Positions 17,504 through 26,427 of a DNA stretch of 28,223 nucleotides are shown here, one piece after another. The notes under the pieces are model-generated. The model searched no databases. It was not told the DNA's origin and was given only the letters and a program-made list of their open reading frames with translations. The stretch is from NCBI GenBank assembly GCA_029861795.1, contig JAOTYS010000012.1:1-28223 (forward strand), read 5' to 3'. Made by a program: the position numbers and the translations under genes. How positions within the stretch are numbered: the stretch's first letter is position 1; every line of letters starts with the position of its first letter. Source of the stretch: Gammaproteobacteria bacterium. GTDB taxonomy: Bacteria; Pseudomonadota; Gammaproteobacteria; Arenicellales; JAOTYS01.

Positions 17504-17535
17504 GGGTCAGATGCGAATTTGCTTTGTTCTGATCC
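17504..17535 (+). terminator. Imperfect inverted repeat between convergent pyrC' and M48 genes
   Basis: GGGTCAG (17504-17510) can pair with CTGATCC (17529-17535) through one G-T wobble around an 18-base loop. It sits just after the pyrC' stop in the 77-base convergent gap. There is no T run, so a terminator role is only suggested. Confidence 0.25.
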
Positions 17536-17577
17536 ACCCCCCTTGCTAACAGTCACAAATTTCGTCTTCAACTCCAA

Positions 17578-18396
17578 TCACAACTGCGGCAGTGGTCGTG
17601 TAGCCTTATCTGCGCTCCAGTCATGATCGAGAATCTGTTGTTCGATCGATTTAATGCGACGCTGGGGATCTGGGTGAGTGCTCAAGAACTCTGGCATATG
17701 CACGAAATTTTCATTCTGCATATCCGTAAATAGATTGAAGACGTCAGTGACGCCTGCAGCATGTCCATAGACAGAGACTAGTGCGGCGAGGGCCGTTGCA
17801 TCGGCTTGGCCTTCTTGTTTCCGGGAAAAGGTCAACGCTGTCAAAAGACCCGCTTTGCCGACCACTGTCTCCGCGATGGACTCAGCGGAAATGCCAGCGA
17901 GTGCTGCTAACGCAATACCTATAACGGCACCTCGACCGAGAGCGATGATTGGATCGCGATGCTTTATGTGGGCGACCTCGTGACTGATAACCATAGCCAG
18001 CGCGTTTTCACTGGGCATCTTCTCGATTAAGCCTCGATAAATCACAATATGCCCACCCAACGTTGCGAATGCGTTGACAACCGGTTCATCAGCGTAGTGC
18101 ACGTTAATCCGCATGTCGGCAGGTAGGGATTGTGCACGGGCGAGTCGATCAGCTATTTCTTGCAGGTAGTCTCCGATCTCAGACCGTTCTGTTGTCGAAT
18201 TCTGGAAATATCGCGCAAGCTCGGTCTCATAACGAAACGGAATGCCAGCGGCTAGGAATTCCGCCATCAAGCTGAGGACCCCGACGCCTATCGCAATAAC
18301 TAGCAACACCCCGCCGAGCAACGACACAAACTCCTTTAGCGGATGATCGGGGCTAGTATTAATTCCCTCCGGGATTTTGGGATTTTCGAACCTCAC
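17578..18396 (-). CDS. M48 family membrane-associated zinc metallopeptidase
   Basis: A 272-residue peptidase with the zinc motif HEVAH (139-143) in MVISHEVAHIKHRDP and a third ligand Glu195 in RKQEGQADATAL. One N-terminal membrane segment lies at about 25-48 and a second hydrophobic stretch follows the zinc helix (about 155-172), so it is probably anchored in the inner membrane with the catalytic domain outside the cytoplasm. Late HPDPQRRIKSIEQQ is the usual M48 C-terminal signature (Oma1/YcaL/LoiP-like group). Relatives degrade misfolded membrane or outer-membrane proteins; the substrate is unknown. It overlaps the upstream YbjQ-like gene by 4 bases and is the last gene of a three-gene operon. 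Confidence 0.88.
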   Translation of the reverse strand: MRFENPKIPEGINTSPDHPLKEFVSLLGGVLLVIAIGVGVLSLMAEFLAAGIPFRYETELARYFQNSTTERSEIGDYLQEIADRLARAQSLPADMRINVHYADEPVVNAFATLGGHIVIYRGLIEKMPSENALAMVISHEVAHIKHRDPIIALGRGAVIGIALAALAGISAESIAETVVGKAGLLTALTFSRKQEGQADATALAALVSVYGHAAGVTDVFNLFTDMQNENFVHMPEFLSTHPDPQRRIKSIEQQILDHDWSADKATRPLPQL

Positions 18397-18857
18397 CGAC
18401 TGAAGGAGTCAGACGTGTTGATCGCTGTACCATAGGCATAGACTTCTACAGAGCCAATAGAGTCCTTTGCGCCTTTAGAAATCGACGCGGTCTCCAACTT
18501 CACATTGAAAATCATATCCGCACCGAACTGTCTTGCCTGTTGTTTCATTCGAAGTACGGCCTCACGCCTAGCGCGATCAAGCAACGTCTCATAGGTTCTC
18601 ATTCGACCCCCTACAAGGGCACGAAGACCGGCGACAAAACGCTTGAAGTAGTCTACCGACACAACTACGTTTCCACTGACAAGATTCGTTCCCTCTACTT
18701 TTAGATCTTGAGGTGGCAGCTTGGCGGAGAACGTCAGTACATCTTGCAACTCCTGTTCGCGTCGCAGTATAGAACGATAGTGCCGTCTCTCCACAGACTG
18801 CCCGAAAACATAGCCGAGCGCCAACAAAACAACAAAGACAATAAGATCGGCGGTCAT
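18393..18857 (-). CDS. Membrane-anchored YbjQ-family protein
   Basis: A 154-residue protein with an N-terminal membrane segment (about 4-20, LIVFVVLLALGYVFGQ), a charged helix, and a YbjQ/UPF0145 domain from about residue 50. That domain has VVVSVDYFKRFVAGLRALVGG, RARREAVLRMKQQARQFGAD and VEVYAYGTAI, the strand-helix plan of the family. YbjQ domains are annotated as putative heavy-metal-binding and form pentamers; no function is established. Here the domain resembles the adjacent stand-alone protein, so the pair looks like a soluble and a membrane-tethered paralogue. The start ATG abuts the stop of the upstream gene and the end overlaps the M48 gene by 4 bases. Confidence 0.8.
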   Translation of the reverse strand: MTADLIVFVVLLALGYVFGQSVERRHYRSILRREQELQDVLTFSAKLPPQDLKVEGTNLVSGNVVVSVDYFKRFVAGLRALVGGRMRTYETLLDRARREAVLRMKQQARQFGADMIFNVKLETASISKGAKDSIGSVEVYAYGTAINTSDSFSR

Positions 18858-19178
18858 TTATGCATCCTCTAAAATCACGGCGGTACCATAGGCAAACAGC
18901 TCTGCAGCGCCTTGGGTAACCGACGAGGTCGAGAATCTGATATTAAGTACCGCATTCGCACCAACCGAGCTTGCTTGTTGCACCATGCGCTCGACGGCCT
19001 CGCTGCGGGCCTCCTGAAGAAGTTCGGTATAAGCCTTCAACTCCCCACCGAACACGTTCTTTAGACCCGCAAGAATATCTTTTCCCACATGTTTAGCTCG
19101 CACTGTGCTTCCTTGAACCAAACCGAGTTGCTTGGATATGTGCATATTTGGCACAGTTTCAAGATTACTTAGTATCAT
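18858..19178 (-). CDS. YbjQ-family protein (UPF0145)
   Basis: A 106-residue stand-alone YbjQ domain. After the opening strands come LGLVQGSTVRAKHVGKDILA, an Ala/Glu-rich helix (ELLQEARSEAVERMVQQASS), VGANAVLNIRFSTSS and ELFAYGTAV. E. coli YbjQ is 107 residues, so it is full length. I place the start at ATG 19176-19178, 6 bases after AAGGA; an ATG two codons upstream has no room for a ribosome site. It is the first gene of a run with the anchored paralogue and the M48 peptidase, which suggests a shared envelope or metal-stress role, but no function is known. Confidence 0.85.
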   Translation of the reverse strand: MILSNLETVPNMHISKQLGLVQGSTVRAKHVGKDILAGLKNVFGGELKAYTELLQEARSEAVERMVQQASSVGANAVLNIRFSTSSVTQGAAELFAYGTAVILEDA

Positions 19179-19184
19179 GGTCAT

Positions 19185-19189
19185 TCCTT
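19185..19189 (-). promoter_or_regulatory. Ribosome binding site that fixes the ybjQ-like start
   Basis: AAGGA on the minus strand, 6 bases before ATG 19176-19178 and directly abutting the alternative ATG at 19182-19184. Confidence 0.5.
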
Positions 19190-19394
19190 AAGCTGATCAA
19201 AGTTATTTAGCTTCTGAGAGTTTATACCTCAACGCAAGCATCTTTGCCTGGAGGCTCGAAACTTACACTGACAATCACACCTCGTGAACGTGTTCGGGCA
19301 ACGGGGCTTGACAGAGCAGCCAGCTCTTTCGCCCTATCATGGAAGCAGTACGGGTGACAGTTCGAGTATATTAGACAGTCTGCGCGGGTCCGAT

Positions 19395-21464
19395 ATGAAT
19401 AAATTAATCGACGAAACCAGCCCCTACTTGCTACAGCACGCCCATAACCCTGTGGACTGGCATCCCTGGAATGAACAAGCGCTTGCCAAGGCGCGGAGCG
19501 AAGACAAACCGATACTGCTGTCCGTTGGTTATTCCGCATGTCATTGGTGCCATGTGATGGAGCACGAATCCTTTGAGGATGAAGAAGTCGCCAAGGTGAT
19601 GAATGAGCTCTTTGTGTGTATCAAGGTAGATCGCGAAGAGCGCCCGGATCTCGACAAGATTTACCAGATTGCGCACCAGATGTTGAGCCAACGTCCAGGC
19701 GGTTGGCCTCTGAACGTGTTTCTCACCCCCAAAGAACACGCGCCTATCTTCGCTGGAACATATTTCCCTAAGGATCCTCGTCATGGACTACCAGGCTTTG
19801 TCGAGGTGTTGCGGCGCGTCTCAGACCATTACCGTCAACACAAACAAGGCTTGGCCCAGCATCATTCTGCTATCGTAGAATCTTTTCGTCGTATAGAGCC
19901 TATTCCACCGGACCGGGATGTAGTCATCAACCCGCACGTGCTGCAACAAGCTCGCGATGAATTAGCAAAACAATACGACCGTGTGTATGGTGGGTTTGGT
20001 AGTGCTCCCAAGTTCCCCCACCCCACAAACATAGAACGCTGCCTTCGACACTGGGCACACAGCGTCGCTAGCGGCACCCCCGACGGCCATGCATTAAAAA
20101 TGGCGCAACACACTTTACAGGCCATGTCGGCTGGGGGGCTATACGACCAGCTCGGAGGCGGTTTCTGTCGATATTCCGTGGATGACTATTGGCAAATCCC
20201 CCACTTCGAAAAGATGCTATATGACAACGCACAATTGTTACCACTTTATGTCGACGTCGCCACTGCCACAAGCGATGACGCTTGTCTTCAGGTCGCCATC
20301 GAGACAGCGGAATGGGTTATGCGCGACATGCAATCAGAAGATGGCGGCTATTACTCCACGCTAGACGCTGATTCCGAGGGCGAGGAGGGGAAGTTCTATG
20401 TGTGGACCACAAAGGAGCTAAAGCAACTGCTGTCCGAAGATGAGTGGCCCGTTGTGGAAGTACGTTACGGCCTACGTGGTCGACCGAATTTCGAGGGCAA
20501 ATGGCACCTCAATGTTAAAGAAGACATGGCCACTGTCGCCGCTCGCGCAGATATCAGCGAAGAACACGCCAATGAATTGCTCGCCACTGCTCGCAGAAAA
20601 TTGCTTGAAGTCCGCGACAAACGAGCGTGGCCAACACGTGATGAGAAAATTCTCACCTCGTGGAACGCTATGATGATCAAGGCGATGGCCCATGCTGGCC
20701 GCTTCCTGGATCGCGATGACTTCACCGACTCCGCCAAGCGAGCTCTGAAATTCGTGCGTACGACGCTGTGGCAAGGTGGTCGCCTTTACGCCACCACCCG
20801 AGACGGCAAAACTCACCTAAATGCCTATCTCGATGACCATGTGCTATTGATCGACGCGATTCTCGAAATGGTACAAGCCCGTTGGCATGATGGCGCGATC
20901 AAATATGCAACCGAGCTCGCCGACGTGCTACTCACGCACTTCGAAGATAGTGACGCGGGGGCGTTCTATTTCACGTCGGATGATCACGAAAAACTGTTAC
21001 ACCGACACAAGCCTACCAGCGATGACGCGGTGCCATCGGGTAACGGCATCGCAGCGATTGCATTATTGCGACTGGGTCATTTGCTTGGCGACCAACGATA
21101 TCTGGCCGCCGCAGAACGTACACTAAAAGCGCTTTACGCCGGAATAGAAAGATATCCGTCCGCTCACGGTTCGCTGTTGGTCGCTGTCGAAGAATATCTT
21201 CACCCGACTGAGACCATCATACTGCGCGGCAACCCAGAGGACACAAAGAAATGGGCTGCGCGCTGTCTTGCTCAATACGCGCCGCGACGAATGATCATAT
21301 CAATACCCATGGACGCAGGCAACCTTCCGGGAATATTGGTGGAACGAAAAGCCCTGGATCACGTTGCTGCATATGTGTGCGAAGGATTCCAATGCAAGGC
21401 ACCCATCACAGGGCTGGCAGAGTTGAGCGAACTACTGACCGCAACACAGGCGCCAGTCGTGTAG
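19395..21464 (+). CDS. YyaL/DUF255 family protein, thioredoxin-like plus (alpha/alpha)6 barrel
   Basis: A 689-residue homologue of B. subtilis YyaL and the animal SPATA20 proteins. The N-terminal thioredoxin-like domain (DUF255) opens [18 protein letters not shown] and has the redox-type motif CHWC (49-52) in [16 protein letters not shown], then [13 protein letters not shown] and [11 protein letters not shown]. The rest resembles a six-hairpin glycosidase or epimerase-like barrel, with [31 protein letters not shown] and [15 protein letters not shown]. The biochemical function is not established. No signal peptide is seen, so it is probably cytosolic. The frame opens at GTG 19284, but family members begin at the equivalent of ATG 19395, which I use. 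The 216-base upstream region, shared with the divergent YbjQ operon, has a TTGACA at 19308-19313 without a well-spaced -10. Confidence 0.9.
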   Translation: MNKLIDETSPYLLQHAHNPVDWHPWNEQALAKARSEDKPILLSVGYSACHWCHVMEHESFEDEEVAKVMNELFVCIKVDREERPDLDKIYQIAHQMLSQRPGGWPLNVFLTPKEHAPIFAGTYFPKDPRHGLPGFVEVLRRVSDHYRQHKQGLAQHHSAIVESFRRIEPIPPDRDVVINPHVLQQARDELAKQYDRVYGGFGSAPKFPHPTNIERCLRHWAHSVASGTPDGHALKMAQHTLQAMSAGGLYDQLGGGFCRYSVDDYWQIPHFEKMLYDNAQLLPLYVDVATATSDDACLQVAIETAEWVMRDMQSEDGGYYSTLDADSEGEEGKFYVWTTKELKQLLSEDEWPVVEVRYGLRGRPNFEGKWHLNVKEDMATVAARADISEEHANELLATARRKLLEVRDKRAWPTRDEKILTSWNAMMIKAMAHAGRFLDRDDFTDSAKRALKFVRTTLWQGGRLYATTRDGKTHLNAYLDDHVLLIDAILEMVQARWHDGAIKYATELADVLLTHFEDSDAGAFYFTSDDHEKLLHRHKPTSDDAVPSGNGIAAIALLRLGHLLGDQRYLAAAERTLKALYAGIERYPSAHGSLLVAVEEYLHPTETIILRGNPEDTKKWAARCLAQYAPRRMIISIPMDAGNLPGILVERKALDHVAAYVCEGFQCKAPITGLAELSELLTATQAPVV

Positions 21465-21520
21465 TAGCTAAACCGGTGTACTTGATACACAATCGAATCT
21501 TACTTACTCCTTCCTGCGTA

Positions 21521-21547
21521 TTGGCATGTGCTAACAAACCGTATAAC
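21521..21547 (+). promoter_or_regulatory. Candidate promoter of the exported Met-rich protein gene
   Basis: TTGGCA (21521-21526) and TATAAC (21542-21547), each 5 of 6 to the sigma-70 consensus, but with a short 15-base spacer. The leader would be about 25 bases. Confidence 0.4.
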
Positions 21548-21579
21548 GCAGTGTGACCAAGTTTAGATTGGAGATTTCT

Positions 21580-22398
21580 ATGGTAGCATCAAAGTATAGA
21601 TCCTTGCTGCTGTGCGCGAGCTTCGCCACAAGTCTCGCGCAAGCAGACGCAACTATCGAGTTTCTAATCAAAGACGCAGCAATCGACACAGAACCTGAGC
21701 TACAGACCGCGTACGTCAAGGCAGGACGAGTGATGGTAAAGAATGCCGGCGGGACGCACACTACCGATGTGTTGTTCGATTCGTCTCAGCAAAACTTCGC
21801 CATTATCGACCATGATCGCCGTAGCTTTATGTTCATTGACAAACAGTCGATGGAAGGCGTGGCCAATGAAGTTCAAGGTATGATGGATAAAATGAGAGAA
21901 CAAATGGCTGCAAAAATGGAAGACATGAGTCCAGAAGAGGCTGCCAAGTTCGAACAAATGCTTAGCGGGATGCTACCCGAGCATGCACCGCCATCGACCA
22001 AGGAATTTATCGACACCGGGGACACCAAATCGGTCAATGATTTCGAATGCCGCATCTACCAGGTGCTCGACAACGGCAAGCCGCAGGCCCAGATCTGTGC
22101 CGCGGGGCGCACCGAACTAGGCTTGCCACCGCAGGACTACAAAGCGTTGAAGTCTATGCACATACACGCGGATGAGCTCGCTGCCAAAGCCGCCTCTATG
22201 GCCGGCCCGCTAGCGTCACAGATACCGCGACTCGGCTCGAAGGAGGTCGATGGCATCCCGGTGGAGGTGAAGGATTCCAGTGGCGGAAACACTGTGGAGA
22301 CTAGCCTTGTCAGCGTGTCCGTCAAGTCAGTGCCCTCAAATCTCGTCGAGATCCCGGAAGGCTATAAACTATCGCACATGCCATCTTTATCTCAATAG
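21580..22398 (+). CDS. Exported protein of unknown function, DUF4412-like
   Basis: A 272-residue protein that I do not recognise with certainty. It has a clear signal peptide (MVASKYR, a hydrophobic core, then a likely cut after SLAQA). The mature part opens ATIEFLIKD and contains a strand-turn pattern, AYVKAGRVMVKNAG, then FAIIDHDRRSFMFIDKQSM. This resembles the DUF4412 group of envelope proteins that read like a lipoprotein-carrier half-barrel; that match is from memory and tentative. A Met-rich charged helix follows (about 95-130, GMMDKMREQMAAKMEDM). There are two cysteines in the mature part (DFECRIY and QICAAG), which could form a disulfide in the periplasm. The start is ATG 21580 with GGAG 6 bases upstream, not the GTG at 21553. 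A rhodanese gene follows after 50 bases. Confidence 0.7.
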   Translation: MVASKYRSLLLCASFATSLAQADATIEFLIKDAAIDTEPELQTAYVKAGRVMVKNAGGTHTTDVLFDSSQQNFAIIDHDRRSFMFIDKQSMEGVANEVQGMMDKMREQMAAKMEDMSPEEAAKFEQMLSGMLPEHAPPSTKEFIDTGDTKSVNDFECRIYQVLDNGKPQAQICAAGRTELGLPPQDYKALKSMHIHADELAAKAASMAGPLASQIPRLGSKEVDGIPVEVKDSSGGNTVETSLVSVSVKSVPSNLVEIPEGYKLSHMPSLSQ

Positions 22399-22448
22399 CA
22401 TGGTGTGACAATGTTGTCTCAAACTGCAGACCACCAGGACATCCAGCT

Positions 22449-22838
22449 ATGCCAAAATCGTTAGCGGATTTTGTCCGCGATGCAAAATCACGCATCCGTG
22501 AACTAGACTGCTCAGAACTCCATAGAATGATACAGAGCAACTCCGATCTATTAGTAGTGGACGTGAGAGAACCCGTAGAGTTTTCAGAAGGTCACATTGC
22601 AGATGCATTGAATATACCCCGAGGAATTCTGGAATCTGCAGCCGACCCCTCATTCGACAAGCGCAATGAACGATTGTGCAGGGCCCACAACTCCCCTGTT
22701 GCAGTGTATTGTGCCACGGGTGGCCGCAGTGCTATGGCGGCGGATGTCTTACAACAGATGGGCTTTGAAGATGCGGTAAGTTTGCAAGGCGGAATTACCG
22801 CCTGGATTAAACAAGGTTACGCCACCGAAAAGACTTAG
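22449..22838 (+). CDS. Single-domain rhodanese-like sulfurtransferase
   Basis: A 129-residue protein with one rhodanese domain, which carries sulfane sulfur as a cysteine persulfide. VVDVREPVEFSEGHIADALN (36-55) is the CH2A-like region. The active loop is Cys88 in VYCATGGRSAMAA, and LQGGITAWIKQG closes the domain. All catalytic features are intact. No signal peptide is seen, so it is cytoplasmic. Partner and substrate are unknown; such proteins serve in thiosulfate, cyanide or sulfur-relay chemistry. It follows the exported protein gene closely and ends 26 bases before the convergent gamma-glutamyltransferase gene; that gap holds only a short A/T-rich repeat (GTTTT-TTG-AAAAC, 22850-22862). 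Confidence 0.88.
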   Translation: MPKSLADFVRDAKSRIRELDCSELHRMIQSNSDLLVVDVREPVEFSEGHIADALNIPRGILESAADPSFDKRNERLCRAHNSPVAVYCATGGRSAMAADVLQQMGFEDAVSLQGGITAWIKQGYATEKT

Positions 22839-22864
22839 AAGTTCTAAACGTTTTTTGAAAACAG

Positions 22865-24424
22865 TTACAAAACAATAGCAACACCCGCACGTCGTCGATC
22901 GCCCACACCTTCAAAGCCGCTGCTGCCTCTACAGATCGTATGCGCACCGCCGAAGTAGAAATCTACATCGTCCCAAAGTCGATGCTCAGGATAGCGTCTC
23001 AGCAGCTTTTCAACCTCAGCGGATGGAAACCCGCCTTCTACGTATAACACGTCTTGCTCGTAGTGGACACGAGGGCTGCCAACGGCAGGCTCTACCGCCA
23101 GGCCAAAATTTATCAGATTGAGGAATACCTGCAGCAGCGCTGTCCTTATTCGATTTGATCCGCCGGAACCTGTTGCTATTTCCCGTCCGTCGGGGAATAG
23201 AACCAGGCTCGGTGCCATCATAGAGCTCATGCGTTTATCTGGTCCCCATCGGTGGAAGCCATAAGGATTCAAGTCTTCTTCCCCAAGCATGTTATTTAGC
23301 ATGATCCCAGTTCCTGGGAGCACGGTGCCGCAACCCTCACCATTGGAGACGGTCAGAGACGCCGTATTGCCTAACTCATCCATAACATTTACGTGAGTAG
23401 TACCGCGCATGGACAACGCATGCTGGCTCAGTTGGCGCCGTAGTGCTTGCAGATATTGATCGTCGAGTAGTTGATCGAGGTCTGGGCAGCTCGAGTCTGT
23501 ATCGCTTGTCGCCCGTGCCCGTGTCTCATTGGTGTGTCGCATCACTTGGGCCAACAAGTCTAAATACTCCGTGCTGCCAAATCCAAGCTCCTTTACATTG
23601 GCCGACTCTAACAGCCGCAGTGCGAAAACGATTAACGGCCCTCCCGCAGATGGGGGTGGATTAGTGAGCACCCGCGCACCACAGTAATCCACAATCAGTG
23701 GATCACGAATCACGACCTCATAGTCGTTCAGATCGGCCAGGGAAAGGTAACCGCCGCCGTTAGCGCATTGATCAACAATCAACCGCGCGATCTCACCCCG
23801 ATGGAAAAGGTCCTCACCTTCGATTCCAAGAATTTCTATGATGTCGGCAAGCTCAACATTGCGGAGTAAATCGCCGATTTCTATAAACTGGTACTCCGAT
23901 CCCGGCCGCCGATAAATTCGACGCACACTATCTGTCGCGGTGAATATCGGTTTAACAAGATTTAGGATGTGCGCTTGCATCGCAGTAACCGCAATCCCGT
24001 CGCGTGCAGCTTGAACCACCGGTGCCACTATCTCGGCTAATGGCATTGCACCCAAGCTTCTGTGCACCTCAAACATGCCGCGCACACAACCCGGCGTAGC
24101 AACCGCACCCAGACCGATATGAAACTCCTGGGTAGCGCTGCCAAAATCCACTTCAATGGGAGCAAAATCGAGATCAGCCTCATTGGGCTGACATTTGGGG
24201 GTCTGGGCGAAAAAGTCGAACACTTTGGCGCGACCCACTGCAGGTTTAGCCAGCAAGAAACCGCCTCCGCCTAGCGAAGCAAGCACCGGCTCCGCCACAC
24301 AGGCCATAAAGAACGCCCCGACCACCGCGTCAAAGGCGTTTCCCCCGGCACGCAGAATCTCAGCAGCGGCATTGGCGGTCGCATCATGGCCCGCGGCTGT
24401 AACTCCTCGACTTTTAGTCTTCAT
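22865..24424 (-). CDS. Gamma-glutamyltransferase-like protein, apparently without a signal peptide
   Basis: A 519-residue Ntn-hydrolase of the gamma-glutamyltransferase family, which cleaves gamma-glutamyl bonds in glutathione and related compounds after self-cleavage into two chains. The N-terminal AAEILRAGGNAFDAVVGA and SLGGGGFLL blocks are typical. The predicted nucleophile is Thr342 in MRGTTHVNVMDELGNTASLT, so cleavage would give chains of about 341 and 178 residues. LPGTGIMLNNMLGEEDLNP and ATGSGGSNRIRTAL (417-430) follow; the last replaces the more usual GSPGG. The N-terminus starts directly with the enzyme domain and has no leader, so it is predicted cytosolic, unlike classic periplasmic Ggt. 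The true reaction could be a related hydrolase or acylase activity. Confidence 0.85.
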   Translation of the reverse strand: MKTKSRGVTAAGHDATANAAAEILRAGGNAFDAVVGAFFMACVAEPVLASLGGGGFLLAKPAVGRAKVFDFFAQTPKCQPNEADLDFAPIEVDFGSATQEFHIGLGAVATPGCVRGMFEVHRSLGAMPLAEIVAPVVQAARDGIAVTAMQAHILNLVKPIFTATDSVRRIYRRPGSEYQFIEIGDLLRNVELADIIEILGIEGEDLFHRGEIARLIVDQCANGGGYLSLADLNDYEVVIRDPLIVDYCGARVLTNPPPSAGGPLIVFALRLLESANVKELGFGSTEYLDLLAQVMRHTNETRARATSDTDSSCPDLDQLLDDQYLQALRRQLSQHALSMRGTTHVNVMDELGNTASLTVSNGEGCGTVLPGTGIMLNNMLGEEDLNPYGFHRWGPDKRMSSMMAPSLVLFPDGREIATGSGGSNRIRTALLQVFLNLINFGLAVEPAVGSPRVHYEQDVLYVEGGFPSAEVEKLLRRYPEHRLWDDVDFYFGGAHTICRGSSGFEGVGDRRRAGVAIVL

Positions 24425-24542
24425 AGGTTCTCAACGAATGGTGATAGCGGTTCAGTCAGATCCACGTAGATACCAAGCTAGCAACCGCGGCCAGGTTCAC
24501 CCAAGCCCGAAAGGGCAAGTAAACTCAACCCTCGCTCAAAAA

Positions 24543-24551
24543 TGATATCAT
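24543..24551 (+). promoter_or_regulatory. Candidate extended -10 element upstream of icd
   Basis: TGATATCAT matches an extended -10 (TGn then TATCAT) about 55 bases before the icd start. No good -35 is seen. The block ATGATATCAT is also a 10-base palindrome. The rest of the 182-base divergent region shows only a small GCCC-GAAA-GGGC hairpin at 24505-24516. Confidence 0.35.
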
Positions 24552-24606
24552 CGGCGGTCCCAAAACGCGCACACCAAACCGAACTGCAAGCAAACAGGGG
24601 TAGTCC

Positions 24607-26373
24607 ATGTCCTACCGACACATAAAGGTTCCTAAAGAAGGCAAAAAGATAACAATCAAAGCAGATCGGATTGTAGTGCCCGACGATCCCATCGTCGGTT
24701 TCGTCGAGGGAGATGGGATCGGTCCGGATATCACCAGTGCAAGTATGCGGGTCTGGGATGCGGCGGTTAGTAAAGCCTATGGCGGGAAGCGAAAGATTCA
24801 CTGGTGCGAACTCTACCTGGGTGAAAAAGCAGCAGGGCTTTACGACGGTGACTATTTCCCTAGCGAGACTCTAGACGCCGCACGCGACTTAATTGTCTCA
24901 ATTAAGGGACCCTTGACCACTCCTATAGGCGGAGGATTTCGCTCGCTAAACGTGTCTTTACGTCAAGATCTTGACCTTTATGCATGCGTACGCCCGGTGC
25001 GCTATTACAGCGGCGTACCTTCGCCGCTGCGTCATCCCGAGGAAGTGGACATAATAATCTTCCGCGAAAACACTGAAGACGTCTACGCGGGTATCGAATA
25101 CCAGAGTGGCACTGAGGACAACATAAGACTCGCCAGATTTCTGCGTGAAGAAATGGGGGCGACATTCTTTGAAGACGCGGGGCTTGGTGTGAAGCCTGTT
25201 AGCCCGTTTGGTTCGAAGCGCTTAATACGCAAAGCGATTCAATACGCCATTGGCAACAGGCGCGAAAGCGTAACTCTTGTGCACAAAGGCAACATCATGA
25301 AGTTTACCGAGGGCGCATTCCGAAATTGGGGATATGAGCTCGCTAAAGAAGAATTTGGAGAGTACGTTGTCACCGAGGAAGAGTTATACGCCCTGCACGG
25401 CGGCAAGGCCCCGGAAGGAAAAATCGTTATCAAAGATCGAATCGCAGATATCATTTTTCAACTGTTGCAGCTCAGACCCGCCGAATTCGATGTAATCGCA
25501 ACGATGAACTTGAACGGTGACTACTTGTCCGATGCCGCTGCTGCAGAAGTGGGCGGGGTTGGCATAGCCCCGGGAGCCAACATCGGTGATCATGTAGCAG
25601 TATTCGAAGCCACCCACGGTACTGCACCCAAATACGCTAATCAGAACAAGGTCAATCCCAGCTCGTTGCTGCTGTCTGGGGGTATGATGCTTGAATATAT
25701 GGGATGGAAAGAAGCCGCCGATCTTATCAACGCGGCCTATCCCAAAGTCATTGCTGACAAAACCGTCACCTATGATTTTGCGCGACAAATGGATAGAGCC
25801 ACGACGGTGTCCACCAGCGTTTTTGCAGACGCCCTGATCGCCAAGATCACGGGTAGCGCCGAAGATCTCGCTCATTTTGAGAGTGAGCGTCGTAGTGCCG
25901 TTGACAAAGCCCGCAAGCAACGCGAGGCTCAACGCATAGCAGATCCGCTGGAAGCGATGAAGGACTCCGGGCGGCAGCCCAGCACCGCCGCAGGAGTGAT
26001 GTCACCGATACAAAGCGTACCGGCAGACACTTCCGTAGAAGAGGCAATGCGCAAGATGCGTGAGCTCGAGATCAGCTCTATCGTGGTGGAACCCGCCGAG
26101 GACGGTCAATGGGGCATCATGACCCAACGGGACATCGTCACCAAGATCCTGGGTGCAAACAAATCTCCCAGCAACGTCCCAGTCACGAGCATCACCAGTA
26201 AACCGCTGATCACGGTCCCACCAGACCTAACACTACGCTTAATATCCAAAACCATGATGGACAACAACATCCGTCGTGTTGCGGTGCAAGACAAAGGCAT
26301 TCCCGTGGGCGTGGTGTCGGAAACCGATTTGTTCCGTATCGTCGAGGAATTCGGTTGGGATCCGGAGGAGTGA
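24607..26373 (+). CDS. icd: NADP-type isocitrate dehydrogenase fused to a C-terminal CBS domain pair
   Basis: Residues 1-415 are a full bacterial-type isocitrate dehydrogenase, which oxidises isocitrate to 2-oxoglutarate in the TCA cycle. Catalytic and substrate parts are intact: [13 protein letters not shown] with Ser113 (the residue phosphorylated by AceK in E. coli), [10 protein letters not shown] with Tyr160, [15 protein letters not shown] and [10 protein letters not shown]. The NADP-selecting set is present (Lys342, Tyr343, Val349, Tyr389, Arg393, matching E. coli 344, 345, 351, 391 and 395). A charged helical linker (about 416-460) leads to two CBS modules (about 463-515 and 528-580). 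Each ends in the nucleotide-binding pattern GxxTxxD: GIMTQRD and GVVSETD. E. coli Icd is 416 residues and has no such tail. The frame is continuous. The ATG has an AGGGG site upstream. Adenine-nucleotide control is inferred. Confidence 0.93.
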   Translation: MSYRHIKVPKEGKKITIKADRIVVPDDPIVGFVEGDGIGPDITSASMRVWDAAVSKAYGGKRKIHWCELYLGEKAAGLYDGDYFPSETLDAARDLIVSIKGPLTTPIGGGFRSLNVSLRQDLDLYACVRPVRYYSGVPSPLRHPEEVDIIIFRENTEDVYAGIEYQSGTEDNIRLARFLREEMGATFFEDAGLGVKPVSPFGSKRLIRKAIQYAIGNRRESVTLVHKGNIMKFTEGAFRNWGYELAKEEFGEYVVTEEELYALHGGKAPEGKIVIKDRIADIIFQLLQLRPAEFDVIATMNLNGDYLSDAAAAEVGGVGIAPGANIGDHVAVFEATHGTAPKYANQNKVNPSSLLLSGGMMLEYMGWKEAADLINAAYPKVIADKTVTYDFARQMDRATTVSTSVFADALIAKITGSAEDLAHFESERRSAVDKARKQREAQRIADPLEAMKDSGRQPSTAAGVMSPIQSVPADTSVEEAMRKMRELEISSIVVEPAEDGQWGIMTQRDIVTKILGANKSPSNVPVTSITSKPLITVPPDLTLRLISKTMMDNNIRRVAVQDKGIPVGVVSETDLFRIVEEFGWDPEE

Positions 26374-26427
26374 CTACGCTTGTTCGAGTAGGGGTGTCAT
26401 GGCTCGCCTGCCGCGCGGGCGTCGCCA

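Noticed and set aside
19308..19340. Sigma-70 promoter with TTGACA (19308-19313) and TATCAT (19335-19340) for the YyaL-like gene
   Set aside because: The spacer is 21 bases, outside the usual 15-19 range.
25384..25932. 182-codon minus-strand open frame
   Set aside because: It is antisense to the highly conserved isocitrate dehydrogenase core; the protein has no family features.
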